Shown: positions 1 through 9,974, counted from the first letter of the stretch. The stretch is 64,000 bases of DNA from Symbiodinium natans (GCA_905221605.1 CAJNDS010002608.1:28017-92016); one strand, 5' to 3'. The notes: a model not told the origin generated them from the letters alone. Numbers and translations are program-made.

Positions 1-1030
1 CCACACACATCCCACACATCCACACCCCACCAAATGCCACCACCACCACCAGATAATTCCAATCCCTCCAAGAACCATCACCAAATACCGCCACCACCAT
101 ATCACCACCCACCACAAACACATACCACCACCACCGCCACGCACCACCACCACACACCACCACAATCACCACGTACCACCACCGTCACCACGTACCACCA
201 CCACCACGCACCACCACGCACCACCACCACGCACCACCACCATGCACCATCACCACCACGGACCACCACCAAATACCACGTACCACCACGCACACCATCA
301 CGTACGCGCCACACACCACCACCACGTACCACCACCACGTACCACCACCACATACCACCACCACGTACCACCACCACGTACCACCACCACGTACCACCAC
401 CACGTACCACCACCACGTACCAGCACCGCACACCACCACCACGTACCACCGCCACGTACCACACGGACCACCGCCACGGACCACCAACACGGACCACCAC
501 CACGTACCACGCACCACAACCACCACCACGTACCACGTACCACGCACCACCACCACGTACCACCACCGCCACCACCACGTGCCACCACCACGTACCACCA
601 CCACGTGCCACCACCACGCACCACCATCGCGGACCACCAGCACGTAGCACTACCACGTGCCAGCACCACGTGCCACCACCCCGTACCACCATGCACCCCG
701 TACATCCGCGTACCATCACCACGTACGTACCACCACCACGTACCACCACCACGTACCACCAGCACGTGCCACCAGCGCGTACCACCAACACGTACCGCCA
801 CCACGTACCACCACCACGTGCACCATGTACCACCACCACGTGCCTCCGCCCGTGCCACCACCACGTACCACCACCACGTGCCACCATAACGTGCCACCAC
901 CCTGTACCACCACGACGTACCACCACCACGCGCACCACATGCACCACCACGTACCACCACCACGTAATACCACGTACCACCACGCGTCACCACTGCCACT
1001 TACCACCACCACGCACCACCGGCGCGGGGA
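1..1030. repeat. CACCACCACGTA-type minisatellite
   Basis: Degenerate tandem repeat of CACCACCACGTAC-like units, about 12 nt, with variants reading GTGC, GCAC and GGAC. All long open frames here (Pro/His/Thr-rich on +, Val/Trp/Gly-rich on -) come from the repeat itself and are not credible genes. The array continues past the left window edge and stops just before the 54-bp tandem repeat at 1,052. Confidence 0.9.
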
Positions 1031-1051
1031 CGCCGCGGGGACGTGCGTCCT

Positions 1052-1200
1052 GTGGAGTTCCGCCTTAGCTTGACGGATTCGGAACGCTGCAAGACGACGC
1101 GACCGGTGGAGTTCCACCTTAGCTTGACGGATTCGGAACGCCGCAGGGAAAACGCGACCTGTGGAGTTCCCCCTGAGCTTGACGGATTCGGACTCTATAT
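1052..1200. repeat. 54-55 bp tandem repeat, about 2.7 copies
   Basis: Units start at 1052, 1106 and 1161 with GTGGAGTTCC and share the core TTGACGGATTCGGA. Spacing is 54 and then 55 nt. The third copy is cut off near 1200, where ankyrin-like sequence on the minus strand begins. The unit is not recognised; it may be a satellite fragment brought in by the rearrangement that ended the ankyrin gene. Confidence 0.8.
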
Positions 1201-1203
1201 TCT

Positions 1204-1296
1204 GCATGGCTTAGGGCTGTATTGTCGTCATAGTCTGCACAGTTTTTACCAGCGCCAGCTGCCAGCAGTAAACGTGCATTCTTCAAATGACCACTC
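1204..1296 (-). pseudogene. Out-of-frame remnant of a further ankyrin repeat
   Basis: Just past the stop of the ankyrin gene, another minus-strand frame reads ESGHLKNARLLLAAGAGKNC, a clear ankyrin helix pair followed by DYDDNTAL. It sits in a different frame from the gene upstream. The ancestral array was therefore longer and has lost part of a repeat together with the frame. The remnant runs into the 54-bp tandem repeat. Confidence 0.7.
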
Positions 1297-2316
1297 TCAA
1301 TCTGTTTCAGCACCAGCTTCCAACAAACGTGCAACCTCCAAATGACCACGCTGACATGCTAGCATTAGGGCTGTCTTCCTGTTTTCATCTCTGCAATCTT
1401 TATCAGCACCAGCTTCCAGCAGCAAACGTGCAAGCTCCAAGTGACCACGAAGACATGCAAACATCAGAGCTGTTCTGTTGCTCAAGTCTTTAAAGTCCTT
1501 TCCAGCACCAGCTTCCACCAGCAATCGGGCAACCTCCAAATGACCACTCAAAGCTGCAAGCATTAGGGCTGACTTGGCATCAAATCGTTGGCAATCCTTT
1601 CCAGCGCCAGCTTCCAGCAGCAAATGTGTGACCTCCAAGTGACCACGCTCAGATGCGAGCATTAGGGCTGTCACATCGCTATAGTCTGTGTAATTTGTTT
1701 CAACACCCGCTTCCAGCAACAAACGTACAACCTCCAAGTGACCTCGCTCAGATGCGAGCATTAGGGATGTCCTGCCGCCATTGCTTCTGCAATCTTTTTC
1801 AGCAGCAGCTTCCAGCAGCAAATGTGCAACATCTGAGTGACCATTTTTAGCTGCGAGCATCAGGGCTGTCTTACCGTCATCGTCTGCGCAATCTTTTTCG
1901 GCACCAGCTTCCAGCAGCAAACGTGCAACCTCCAAGTGACCACTTTCAGATGCGAGCATTAGGGCCGTCTTCCCGTCATCGTCTGGGCAGTCTTTTAAAG
2001 CACCAGCCTCCAGTAGGCAGTGCACCACTTTCTCCCGATTCTGTCGCGCAGCATCTGCCAGCTCTGATTCAGGTAGAAGTGCAATACCGTCGCTTCGCGA
2101 AAGGCCGGAGATGGTCAGTAGAACTAACTGCAGATCCATGGGGGCATCGAGTCTCGTGCCATCACTCAAAATATTCCCATCATGCATAAGCTGTTGCAAA
2201 GACACAGGAAAATCATAGAGTTCGCGCAGATGTTCCTTCAAAGCCGCCACATCCCTGAATCTCTCCACGGAGACAGCGGCGAGCTCTTGCCCAGATGGTC
2301 TCCAGACACGAAGCAT
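1297..2316 (-). CDS. Ubiquitin-like/ankyrin-repeat protein
   Basis: 339 aa if started at the ATG at 2316 (MLRVWRPSG). An upstream in-frame TTG at 2391 extends the frame but is not a credible start. Residues 1 to about 70 form a ubiquitin-like segment ending MDLQLVLLTI. From about residue 85 there are 7-8 ankyrin repeats of 33 aa with the pattern DGKTALMLASESGHLEVARLLLEAGAxKDC. The layout matches predicted dinoflagellate proteins I recall; ankyrin repeats bind protein partners, and the partner is unknown. The last repeat lacks one Leu codon (ARLLEAGAETD, then TGA), and an out-of-frame ankyrin remnant follows, so the C terminus is probably truncated. No intron is needed. A CCCTAAA-rich spacer lies upstream. 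Confidence 0.85.
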   Translation of the reverse strand: MLRVWRPSGQELAAVSVERFRDVAALKEHLRELYDFPVSLQQLMHDGNILSDGTRLDAPMDLQLVLLTISGLSRSDGIALLPESELADAARQNREKVVHCLLEAGALKDCPDDDGKTALMLASESGHLEVARLLLEAGAEKDCADDDGKTALMLAAKNGHSDVAHLLLEAAAEKDCRSNGGRTSLMLASERGHLEVVRLLLEAGVETNYTDYSDVTALMLASERGHLEVTHLLLEAGAGKDCQRFDAKSALMLAALSGHLEVARLLVEAGAGKDFKDLSNRTALMFACLRGHLELARLLLEAGADKDCRDENRKTALMLACQRGHLEVARLLEAGAETD

Positions 2317-2394
2317 TGCGGCGGAAGGCGGCGTATTCAGCACAGATAGACACAAAGTCTCACATGATAGCTGTTTTACATTACAACACAAGGA

Positions 2395-2934
2395 TTTTCG
2401 CTGCAGGTACCTAGCTTAACGTAAGCTTGCTATTGTTACCATATGTGAAAGCAGCCCTAATGCAGAACACTCCCGCGTGAGTATGGTCTTTGGGCCTAAC
2501 ATCACTTAACAAAGGGGTCCTTACAACACATCGTGGGCTAAACCATGAGATAAGGGTTCGAAACCCAAAACCCTACACCCTAAACCCTAAACCTTTGACC
2601 ATTAGGGTTTTGGGTGACGGTCTGGGGTCGAGCATTTCGGGCTCGGGGCTTTTTGGCCCACGGAGTTCAGGAATTGGGGCTTTTTGCTTTTGGGGCGTAG
2701 GATCGCCTTTCAGAAGACTTAGCATGTCAGGGTTTGGGGTTTGGAGCGTTTCGTCCTGAACCCGAAGCGCTAAACTTCGCCTGAGTCCCCCAAACCTCGT
2801 GCGAGCCGGGTAGACCATCCTTACTTCAAGGATCAGGGGGTTTAGGGTTGAGGGTTAAGGGTTTAGGGTTTTTTATATTGTGTTAACTCCGGCGCTTTGG
2901 GGTTTACTCCGGGGGGGGGGGGGTGCGTCCATAT
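2395..2934. other. Spacer with degenerate telomere-like repeats
   Basis: No gene seen. Scattered CCCTAAACCCTAAAC (about 2573-2600) and TTTAGGG variants (about 2838-2870), plus a G12 run near 2910-2921. The GC-rich sequence ends sharply at an AT-rich island. Confidence 0.6.
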
Positions 2935-4330
2935 ATTTCTATCTCTCTCATCTAGCGTAAAGAAAAATATTCATATTCTCATATGATATGATAAGACTGC
3001 AAATTAAGATTTTATATCTCGTATAATAAATTCATGTCGTTCCTCTCTCCATATACGATTGACAGGATCTCGTGTGCCGTCCCCCGCCAAGATGGATGAT
3101 ATGTAACTACGGATGATGATTTCAATTTCCATATCCCTTATCATTCAAAATGAGATATGAATTCATGTGATAAGATACTTAAAATTTTTATATATTACAA
3201 ATACATTTCTATCTCTCTACGCACAAGAAGCTGATATATTCATGCGACAAGATTGTTACATTCTCGAATCGTCCCCCCCCAAGATAAATCCATTTTAAAT
3301 TCTAGATCTGGATAATTGCCAATAGAGATCATATATCATTTTTGAAGGGATGTTTGGTTGAGCATTGCGCAATGACTAACTTGGGCTACGAATGTATGAT
3401 TTTGAGAGATTACGGGGAACAATCGCATTCTTTTGGCGAATGTTTATTCATAAGTTGAGGAAGTTCTTCACCAAAAGAAAGATGAGATATATCGTGAATA
3501 TTCGATTCAAATATCTTTCGATTTATAATCGGATCTTCATCATATAGTTCTTGCTCACCCGCACATTTATCGAGATTTTTTCGTCCTTTGCTCTCCATGG
3601 AGGCTTGTATATTCGATTGAAATCGGTTTAGGGTTTAGGGTTTAGGGTTTAGGGTTTAGGGATCCATCGCAAAGCCCCCTTGCCGTATTTAAAGATGTAT
3701 AGATCTCCCATATTCTTGTTTAAGTATCCCACTCTTATAATTCGAGAAATAAAGATTTTCCATTAAAGATGGAATATCTTAGTGATTCTATTTCTTTCCT
3801 TAGTTTTATGAGTCATCAGATTCGATTTCTGAAATACGATATCTAGAAATGACCCGAATCGAAATCTCAATTTCTCTTTTTTCATCAAATCTCAAAAGCC
3901 TTCTTCGAATCATCAATGCAGAGAAATCAGAATATTCTGAGACGAATTCATATAGAGATTTTTATAAAACAGAGAAAATATCTTCTCATACCAAAGAAAT
4001 TCATATAAATCTCGCATACTGCGAGATGGTCCTTCAAAATCAAAAACTATTTTTCTCAACTTCTCAGACATCTCCCTTTGTAAAAAAAACATCCTCATCA
4101 ACGACGCGAGTATTTTGGATTGCCTTCTCGCACCACAGACACGTGTGCAAAAAGACGTAATCCTACGAAAAGATTCATATTTTCAAAAGGCCAACTTATT
4201 TAGATTGCTCATCGTGTGGCAAAAGACATGTTCTGAAGAAGAGACAAAATACTAGCCATGAGGATAACTTGAAATGCTTGTATTTTGTTCTTAGAATTAT
4301 TGACAAAAAGTATATAATCGAGTGTGTAAA
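2935..4330. other. AT-rich island of unlike composition
   Basis: About 1.4 kb, visibly far richer in A and T than its surroundings, with many GATAT, GAATCG, TCTCTC and ATATG words. Open frames are short (62 and 103 aa), lysine/serine-rich and low in GC3, and none is recognisable. A perfect five-unit TTTAGGG array sits inside. It could be inserted organelle or foreign DNA, or an old element. Confidence 0.65.
3627..3661 (+). repeat. TTTAGGG x5 interstitial array
   Basis: Five perfect telomere-type heptamers inside the AT-rich island, with non-repetitive sequence on both sides. Confidence 0.95.
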
Positions 4331-4392
4331 TGCAAAGCCTCAGATAATAAGTCCCGTGGCCTCTTCGGGCCCCCCTCAACTTTTGACGTCAG

Positions 4393-5048
4393 GTTCGGTT
4401 GAGTTGCTGCAGCTCTGCCCGGTTGTTTTCCAGGTACGCCGCAGCTGTGGCCTGACACTCTTAAGGGCTTCAAGTTTCGTCTTCCGGCCTAGGTTTACGT
4501 TGTGGAACTTTGCATCAAACAAACCAGGTGGATACTTGCAAGAGGTGCTCGAGAGCATGCAGTGGGGCCACGGCCTGACAGAGGATTTCGGAGTTGGGTT
4601 GTGGTGACCACGCGCAACGTAAACACGATGGTCCCAAGCGCTAGTCCAACCTTCCGCCACCCACAAGTCCTACGTGGCAGCCGAAGTTTTTCGGGCGCAA
4701 GGTGAAGCAGGGTGAGCCTTGAAGTCTTCCTTCAAGACCTCAATGTTCATCAACTCGAGCCGCATCTTCTCCGACCTCGCGTTGCTTATGGCGATGCATT
4801 TTGCTTTCGGTTTCGGTGGTCGCTACTGAAGATGTTTGTTTACATTCGCATTTGTGCTTATAACTTGTGTCGTTGCCCTTTTCTCACCTGCAGCTGCTTA
4901 TCTGTTAAAAGGAAGGTGGAACGAGTATCACCAGTCATCGCAGAAGCCGAGAATAAACATGCCTCTGGTGCCAAACACATGCCCTTAACAATCTGGACAG
5001 GGGTCACCGTGTCTTCAAGTTCCAAAATTCAAACTACCTGTGTTTGTT
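4393..5048 (+). CDS. Candidate gene fragment, exons 4393-4433, 4528-4597, 4645-4711, 4894-5048
   Basis: Unrecognised. Exon 1 reads SVELLQLCPVVFQ before CAG/GTACGC. Exon 2 reads GYLQEVLESMQWGHGLTEDF. Exon 3 reads THKSYVAAEVFRAQGEA before a GTGAGC donor. Exon 4 starts after a strong acceptor (TTCTCACCTGCAG) and reads SVKRKVERVSPVIAEAENKH, with a stop near 5048. Exons 2-4 join in phase if exon 2 uses a GA donor at 4598; the exon 1 to exon 2 phase does not fit directly, so an exon may be missing. Splice sites were read by eye. Confidence 0.5.
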
Positions 5049-5182
5049 GATTCGACCACGCCTACACATCGAAAGAACTCCTCTTCGGGGCTTGCTTGGC
5101 CTAACTTGCAGTGCCTGAGCCCTCAGCTCAACCTCAGTCCTCAGTTGAAAGTTTGAACAAAGTTTCGGGTTCAGGGTGCCAG

Positions 5183-5542
5183 GGAAGATTTGAGGCTTCG
5201 CTCCGGAACCATCCAGGGGCGGTACATGGCGACTGGTTTTGATGGCAAAGGCGCGGTGGAAGCCTGCTCAGGTTTGCGTGGGCTTGAGGCCCGCGGAAGG
5301 TTGAGATCCGAAGCTCGACTCTATGCCCCTTCTAGTGTGAGCACCCCAACAGCACTAAGCCCGGAAATCTACCATGGGTTGTTTCAAAGTTTCGGCTCCG
5401 AAAGCCTATGACAGCATATTGCACGCTGGCACGGTCCTACTTTTCATCAGGCTCTTTTGCTTCTACAGGAAATCTGCCACAGGCTGCAAGTGCAAGGGGG
5501 CCACCAAACCAATCGCAACCCCAAATCACAATTCATCACGCA
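5183..5542 (+). CDS. Candidate exons 5183-5271 and 5451-5542
   Basis: The first exon follows GTGCCAG and reads EDLRLRSGTIQGRYMATGFD up to a CAG/GTTTGC-like donor. The second follows CTTTTCATCAG and reads SFASTGNLPQAASARGPP up to GTAGTA. Phases agree (1+2). Probably part of the same plus-strand gene as the exons before and after. Not recognised. Confidence 0.5.
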
Positions 5543-5691
5543 GTAGTATGCTGCTGCTGTTGCGTATGCAGCTTGCCCGTTTCGGCTTGCTTTTGACCAC
5601 CGGTCCAAGCTCTGCGAGTATGTTGGGGTCTTGCGTGTCGGCTGTAGGGTTGTAAGTTGTTAGGGTTTAGGCTTCAGGCCTCTTAGGTTGG

Positions 5692-5791
5692 GATGTTCCC
5701 CCTAATACTAACAGTCCTTCATGGGGATTAGAATACCCCCTAGTATACTCCCTATCAAAGGACTGTTAGTTTTAGAGGGGACATCCTGGAG
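5692..5791 (+). mobile_element. Inverted-repeat element, family A copy 1
   Basis: Terminal inverted repeat of 29 nt, 26 matching: GGATGTTCCCCCTAATACTA at the left is complemented at the right end near 5758-5786. Its left half closely matches copy 2, including CTTCATGGGGATTA. It starts GG/GATG and ends at CTGGAG. Here it lies within or at the edge of an intron; the exon junction is not settled. Confidence 0.8.
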
Positions 5792-6521
5792 CAAAGGGCT
5801 GCGGGGATTTGCAACGCATGCGTGCCCCTGGGACCTGCAGACACTTTCTGTCCTATCTCGGTCCCCCTCAAGCCTTAAACCCAAATGGGAGTCTACGAAA
5901 ATAGGGGACCCCTAAATATAGACCCCCCAAATAGTAGGATTCCCTTAAGATAAGGACCCCCAGTAAGGTCCACCCTATTCTCGGGAACCCCCCGCTCCCA
6001 GCCTTTTTTGCTCGAAAACGGGAGTCAACCACAAAACCCCCATCCTGTGGGATGCTCCCCCTTATACCAGCAGCACCTTCATGGGGATTATAGTACCCGG
6101 ATTATATTCCCTACTAAGGACTGTTGGTAGAAGGGGGAACATCTCAACCTATCCTAGTGCTCGTCGCGCCGTTTGCTCAACAAACCCTGCTGAAGTGTGC
6201 AAAGGGGCGAAGACCCGTGCCGCAACACACGAGTCAACAAGGGCTGATGCGAGCTTCTGCCAACATGCCAACATGCCACCCAACAACAGACCTTAAACTT
6301 GGGATGTTCCCCTTTTCCTACCAGTCCTTGATCGGGAGAACCCCCCATTACAATCCCTGCTAAGGACTAAGGACTGTTAGTATAATAAGGGGAACATCCC
6401 AAGTCTGAACTCTAATGCCCCGAGCCTGCAAGAGTATCCCCAACAAAGCCCCCTGAATTCCCCCCCAAACCCTCAAACCCTACACCCTCAACATAGACCC
6501 CCAAATAGTCGTATCCTCTGA
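5792..6521 (+). CDS. Four-exon gene model with three GA-AG introns
   Basis: Exons 5792-5888, 6002-6050, 6158-6302 and 6404-6521. Joined, they give one open frame of 136 codons including the stop; unspliced, the frames are interrupted. Pieces read LRGFATHACPWDLQTLSVLS, PFLLENGSQPQNPHPV, FAQQTLLKCAKGRRPVPQHT and LNSNAPSLQEYPQQSPLN. All three introns begin GA after an exon-final GG and end AG. They are 113, 107 and 101 nt long, and each is an inverted-repeat element. The 5' end is not settled. The protein is not recognised and looks low-complexity and polar. GA donors are reported in dinoflagellates, so the model is plausible but has no transcript support. Confidence 0.55.
5889..6001 (+). mobile_element. 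Introner-like element, family C copy 1
   Basis: Starts GG/GAGTCTACGAAAATAGGG and ends CCCTATTCTCGGG...CTCCCAG. The ends are imperfect inverted repeats (CGARAATAGGG and GGGAG). A second copy at 35,662 keeps GG/GAGT, AAATAGGGGACCCC, AATAGTAGRAT and AAGGACCCC in the same order. It coincides with a GA-AG intron that preserves frame. Confidence 0.7.
6051..6157 (+). mobile_element. Introner-like element, family A copy 2
   Basis: GATGCTCCCCCTTATACCAG at the left end; AAGGACTGTTGGTAGAAGGGGGAACAT at the right forms the inverted repeat. Excision as GA...CCTATCCTAG joins the flanking exons in frame. Confidence 0.7.
6303..6403 (+). mobile_element. Introner-like element, family A copy 3
   Basis: Perfect 16-nt inverted ends ACTTGGGATGTTCCCC and GGGGAACATCCCAAGT at 6298 and 6403, the terminal bases shared with the exons, then a shorter AGTCCTT/AAGGACT inner match. 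Removing GATG...CCCAAG keeps the reading frame open (HPTTDLKLG then LNSNAPSL). Confidence 0.8.
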
Positions 6522-6612
6522 TGATAAGGACCCCAAGAAGGCACCCCTCATATCATAAGCCCTAAAACCTAACCCTAAACCCTAACCCTAAACCCTAAAC
6601 CCTAAGCCCTGA
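6485..6612. repeat. Decayed family C copy and CCCTAAA run
   Basis: 6490-6560 holds CATAGACCCCCAAATAGTCG and ATAAGGACCCC, the inner words of family C in order. It overlaps the 3' end of the preceding gene model. CCCTAAACCCTAACCCTAAA follows at about 6568-6605. Confidence 0.55.
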
Positions 6613-6633
6613 AACCTGCCCCCAAAACCTGGC

Positions 6634-6724
6634 CTTGCCAGTGCCCAGCACCCTATCGAAGCCCTCGTCCCCGAGCAGCGAGCGGCGCACGCGGCGCCGG
6701 AACTCCTCAGGGTCCGATTCCAGC
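6634..6724 (-). CDS. Candidate exon between CCCTAAA and TTTAGGG flanks
   Basis: Reads LESDPEEFRRRVRRSLLGDE and then GFDRVLGTGK, with high GC3. The acceptor is ..CCGAG and the donor AAG/GCCAGG (GC type). CCCTAAA repeats lie to the left and TTTAGGG repeats to the right. The plus strand is also open, so the strand is likely but not certain. Confidence 0.5.
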
Positions 6725-6738
6725 CTCGGTCCAGGGGA

Positions 6739-6766
6739 TTAGGGTTTAGGGTTTAGGGTTTAGGGG
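6739..6766 (+). repeat. TTTAGGG array, about 4 units
   Basis: Near-perfect heptamers starting about 15 nt from the exon edge at 6724. Confidence 0.9.
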
Positions 6767-6866
6767 GCTTCTCAGGGTAGCTTCGGTGGGCCCCTTAACT
6801 TCGGGCAGCCCAAGAGCCTCGGAAACGTTGGGTTGGCCCTCTGAAAAAGCTGCCTCAACACAACTA

Positions 6867-6921
6867 CCCTAAACCCTAAACCCTAAACCCTAAACCCTAA
6901 ACCCTAAACCCTAAACCCTAA
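6867..6921 (-). repeat. CCCTAAA array, about 8 units
   Basis: 55 nt of perfect CCCTAAA. With the TTTAGGG array at 6739-6766 it forms an inverted pair about 100 nt apart. Confidence 0.95.
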
Positions 6922-7281
6922 CATAGAAACTGTATGTGGGCAGCTGTGTGGACCACTTAGAACTGCAATTTCGACAGGTTTCTTTCCAAGCCCCAAAAGC
7001 TTTAGATGTTCAATTTGCGTAAGCATCTGCCTGCCAACATCTCATTCTGAATCTACAAGTTGTTAGCCGGCCGCACACAAAACCCCTTTTTTCCAACAAA
7101 GTCTACACAACCGAGTTTAAGGAACTTGATCCAAACATTCATGCCACGGGAGGCCCAAACACCGAAAGGCCAAGGCCCCAAAGCCCGGAGAGGCCCCAAA
7201 CGGCCCCAGGAAGGCGTTTTTAGGGTTTAGGGTTTAGGGCCCAAAAGAAGGGCCTTTGGGAGCCGTGGCCGAAATGGGGCA
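6922..7281. other. Spacer
   Basis: No gene seen. A short TTTAGGGTTTAGGG occurs at about 7219-7236. Confidence 0.5.
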
Positions 7282-7605
7282 ATGGACCCGAAAAAGCCGT
7301 CGGAAGACCACTTGCGTGGGCGGGGCTACCACGCCCCCTCCCCCCGAGCACCCACCGAAAGCAAGCATCCAATTCAGAAACGTTTCGGTCAAAACTTTTC
7401 GGGACCCAGACCCTATACAACTTCTTTCAACCCAAGCCCCGATAAGGGAAAGTGCATAACATGTTGCAAGGTTCTGCCTCTGGGATCTCTGGGGGTTTTG
7501 AGAGTTCTGAGGGCGTTTGGGAATCAAATTGTTGAATGGGGGCTTTGGGGGTGGGGGTGTAAGGTCTGGAGTTTGGGGTACAGATGCGAGGCCCAGGGAT
7601 TGTGA
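7282..7605 (+). CDS. Hypothetical ORF, 107 aa
   Basis: ATG at 7282. The first half (MDPKKPSEDHLRGRGYHAPS) reads like a polar protein; the last third (WGLWGWGCKVWSLGY) is translated TTTAGGG-like sequence, so any real gene ends earlier, perhaps at a splice site. Not recognised. The antisense frame is also open. Confidence 0.3.
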   Translation: MDPKKPSEDHLRGRGYHAPSPRAPTESKHPIQKRFGQNFSGPRPYTTSFNPSPDKGKCITCCKVLPLGSLGVLRVLRAFGNQIVEWGLWGWGCKVWSLGYRCEAQGL

Positions 7606-8018
7606 TACTGTGGCAAGTGTTGGGTGGCGCCGTTTCGCTTGAAGGCATCTTGGGATACTTTTTTCCCTTGCTCTTCATGCTGGCCTCCGCAGTCGTTGGA
7701 GATGCTCCCAGCTAGATCAGGATCTTTCGGGTTACCTGTTTTGGGGCTTAGGCCTTTGTAGAGGCTATCGTTCAAGTGCTGCTGGTAAGCCCTTGTGACG
7801 TTGTAACCCTTTGATGGCCTAGGGCCTGTTGCATCCCAGTGCTGAAAGAGAACATGCCCAAAGCATCCCGAACTTCATACCCGTTTCTGCAAGGTAGCAT
7901 GATCTAAGTGGCGCGCAGGGCTGACGCCTCGCTATTCAAGGCATTCGCCACGGCGCAGGGCGCTTTGACCTTGCTGTCAGGTGTGAATTTTGGGTTCTCC
8001 TGCCCTTCTCCACGACAG

Positions 8019-8196
8019 ACGAAGGCTCAATGTTGATGAGCAGGGGCAAGCTACAGCTTGTGTTCCAGGTCTACGGCCATCTGCGTCAGTGACGCCAGCA
8101 AGGACGCCAAGCGAACCTGTCGGGATCGACTTCGAGCGCGGGCCCAAGCCTAAGAATTATGGGCAGTTGAACCTGCAGTTGAGCAAGGAGCAGCGA
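8019..8196 (+). CDS. Candidate exons 8019-8068 and 8099-8196
   Basis: Exon 1 follows CTTCTCCACGACAG and reads EGSMLMSRGKLQLVFQ up to CAG/GTCTAC. Exon 2 reads VGIDFERGPKPKNYGQLNLQ and LSKEQR. The phases of these exact borders do not match, so one border is wrong or an exon is missing. Not recognised. Confidence 0.45.
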
Positions 8197-8629
8197 GCTG
8201 CGCAACCGATCCCTCCTATACAAGCCCCGCAACTTGCCGTGCTGCTCGCTACTTCGACACCTTGCAGTGCAAATCCGAAGCCGCAAGCATCCCGCCATCC
8301 AGCCATCCAGCCTCCTGCGTCACGTCTCCGACCTCAGCATCGTAGCCTGCCGAAAGTTTAAGCCGTCTACAGGATCTATGCCCGTCTACGAAGCACTATT
8401 GGACTAGCTGCGCTGCGTCGCGGCTACAGTGCATCTCATTGGAGCCGGCGACGAATACTTGTGGCCACGGCGTGACAGAGCAACACGTTGAAACGTTGAA
8501 CCCATGCCGGGCGAAACTTGCGACCCTAAGCAGCCCAGAGCCTCAAAAACGCCCCTCGAAGCCCTAGCTCCAGCCCAAACCCCAAAACACCCAAAAGCCT
8601 GAAACGCTTGGAGTCCGGAGCGCTGGCCT

Positions 8630-9054
8630 GGTAGCGCCGTGGCACCAGTTCGAGGATCGATGCTGGGATGGAAGATCCCTGGCGGCGGTTCTCTCTCTTA
8701 AAAGGGGCTGCATTCTGAAAGTTGCCTTACGTGGCCCAAGAAACCTTAAAAAACGACCTTCCTTATCTCGGACGCTGACATCTTCTCGACTCCAAGATTG
8801 TGAGCCAACCCCCAAAGCCTTTGACGTTAAACTGCTCCTGGTGCCGCCAAGCCAAAAGCTCTTCAACTCTGCTGGGGCGGCATGCCGATCCCTAAATACC
8901 CCTAAGTGGGCTTGGGGGTTCTGGGGTTCCCGAAAACGTGAGCCGCACCCCATTCTCGAATTTCATTCTGCCGGGTGGGCGTTTGGTGCAGCGGACGCTG
9001 ATGGAGCCCGGCAGCGGATACTCCTGGAAGACTTTGACCTGGCGGCCACTTAAG
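8630..9054 (+). CDS. Candidate exons 8630-8721 and 8992-9054
   Basis: Exon 1 reads VAPWHQFEDRCWDGRSLAAV and LSLKRGCILK up to AAA/GTTGCC. Exon 2 follows GGTGCAG and reads RTLMEPGSGYSWKTLTWRPL up to AAG/GCTGTG (GC donor). The antisense frame is open as well. Not recognised. Confidence 0.4.
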
Positions 9055-9922
9055 GCTGTGAGGGCTTAGGGAGAACAGGAGTGAGTCAAAAGGCTTTAGA
9101 GCCTTGGGTTTGGGGACAGGTTGCAGTCTGGCCAATTCTTCGGGCTGAGGGTGTAGGGTGGTGTAGGTATTCCAGCTCCATACTAGGGCTTCATGACTTA
9201 CCGAGTTACACATCAAGCGGGCATCTCTGCGATGCTTAAGCCCTTGGGTCTCAAACTGCATCAGAGCCGTTTTGGGCTCAGGGGTTAAGGGTTTATTGGG
9301 TACAGGGCACACAATGAAACTGCAAAGCCGCAACCGCAGAGCTCTCAATGGAACCATCCTCTGTGTGGGGCGCCGGGCCCAGAAGGTGAGTGTCGCTGGT
9401 GTGTAGGGACCCTCGGCGTGCGGGCAGCTTCAACAGCAGGCTTCGCTTCTCAGGAGTTTGGGGCTTCAGGACGCCACCGCCCGGGAGATTTATTATATCT
9501 AAAACATGATATGAGATATGTGATTTGCGATCTGGTATATATATATATGTACATATTCTATATTAGACATTCGTATCTTACATGTGACTTGTAGTTTTTA
9601 TACACTACATTTATACATTACACTATCTACTTTTTGTATGTATGACATTTGATATATGATGTATGATGTTGTTTTGTATTGTGGGGTTTAAAGTACTCTC
9701 GTAACTCTTTATAACGCAAGAGGTTCTCGAGATTGCTTGAACCCTGTGCCCCCAAAACTAAACCATGCACCTTGGAACCGCACGTGGTCCAAGCCAATGC
9801 TCCTACAATCCATGCTCAGAGTTTCGTGTTCAGGGAGTGGAGTAATCCTAAATCCTAATCCTAAATCCTAAACCCTACCTAGACCTTCAAACCCAAAATC
9901 GGGTTCCTCAAGTCAGGGCCAC
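9055..9922. other. Spacer with AT-rich patch
   Basis: TTTAGGG-like words, then 9,490-9,690 of AT-rich sequence with TATATATATATAT and ATATGATGTATGATG. No gene seen. CCTAAATCCTAATCCTAAAT occurs near 9,850. Confidence 0.5.
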
Positions 9923-9974
9923 CTCGGCCACGTCGATGGTGTAGAAGAGCTGTGCAAATGCAGCCTGGCTTGGC
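9923..9974 (-). CDS. Candidate exon
   Basis: Reads PSQAAFAQLFYTIDVAE, ending GAG/GTGGCC; acceptor CGCCAG. Without splicing it runs on to VALT and a TGA. Short but well balanced in composition. Not recognised. Confidence 0.4.

Noticed and set aside
34-1207. Several long open frames (up to 344 codons) in the first kilobase
   Set aside because: All arise from the CACCACCACGTA minisatellite; poly Pro/His/Thr or Val/Trp/Gly with no non-repeat sequence.
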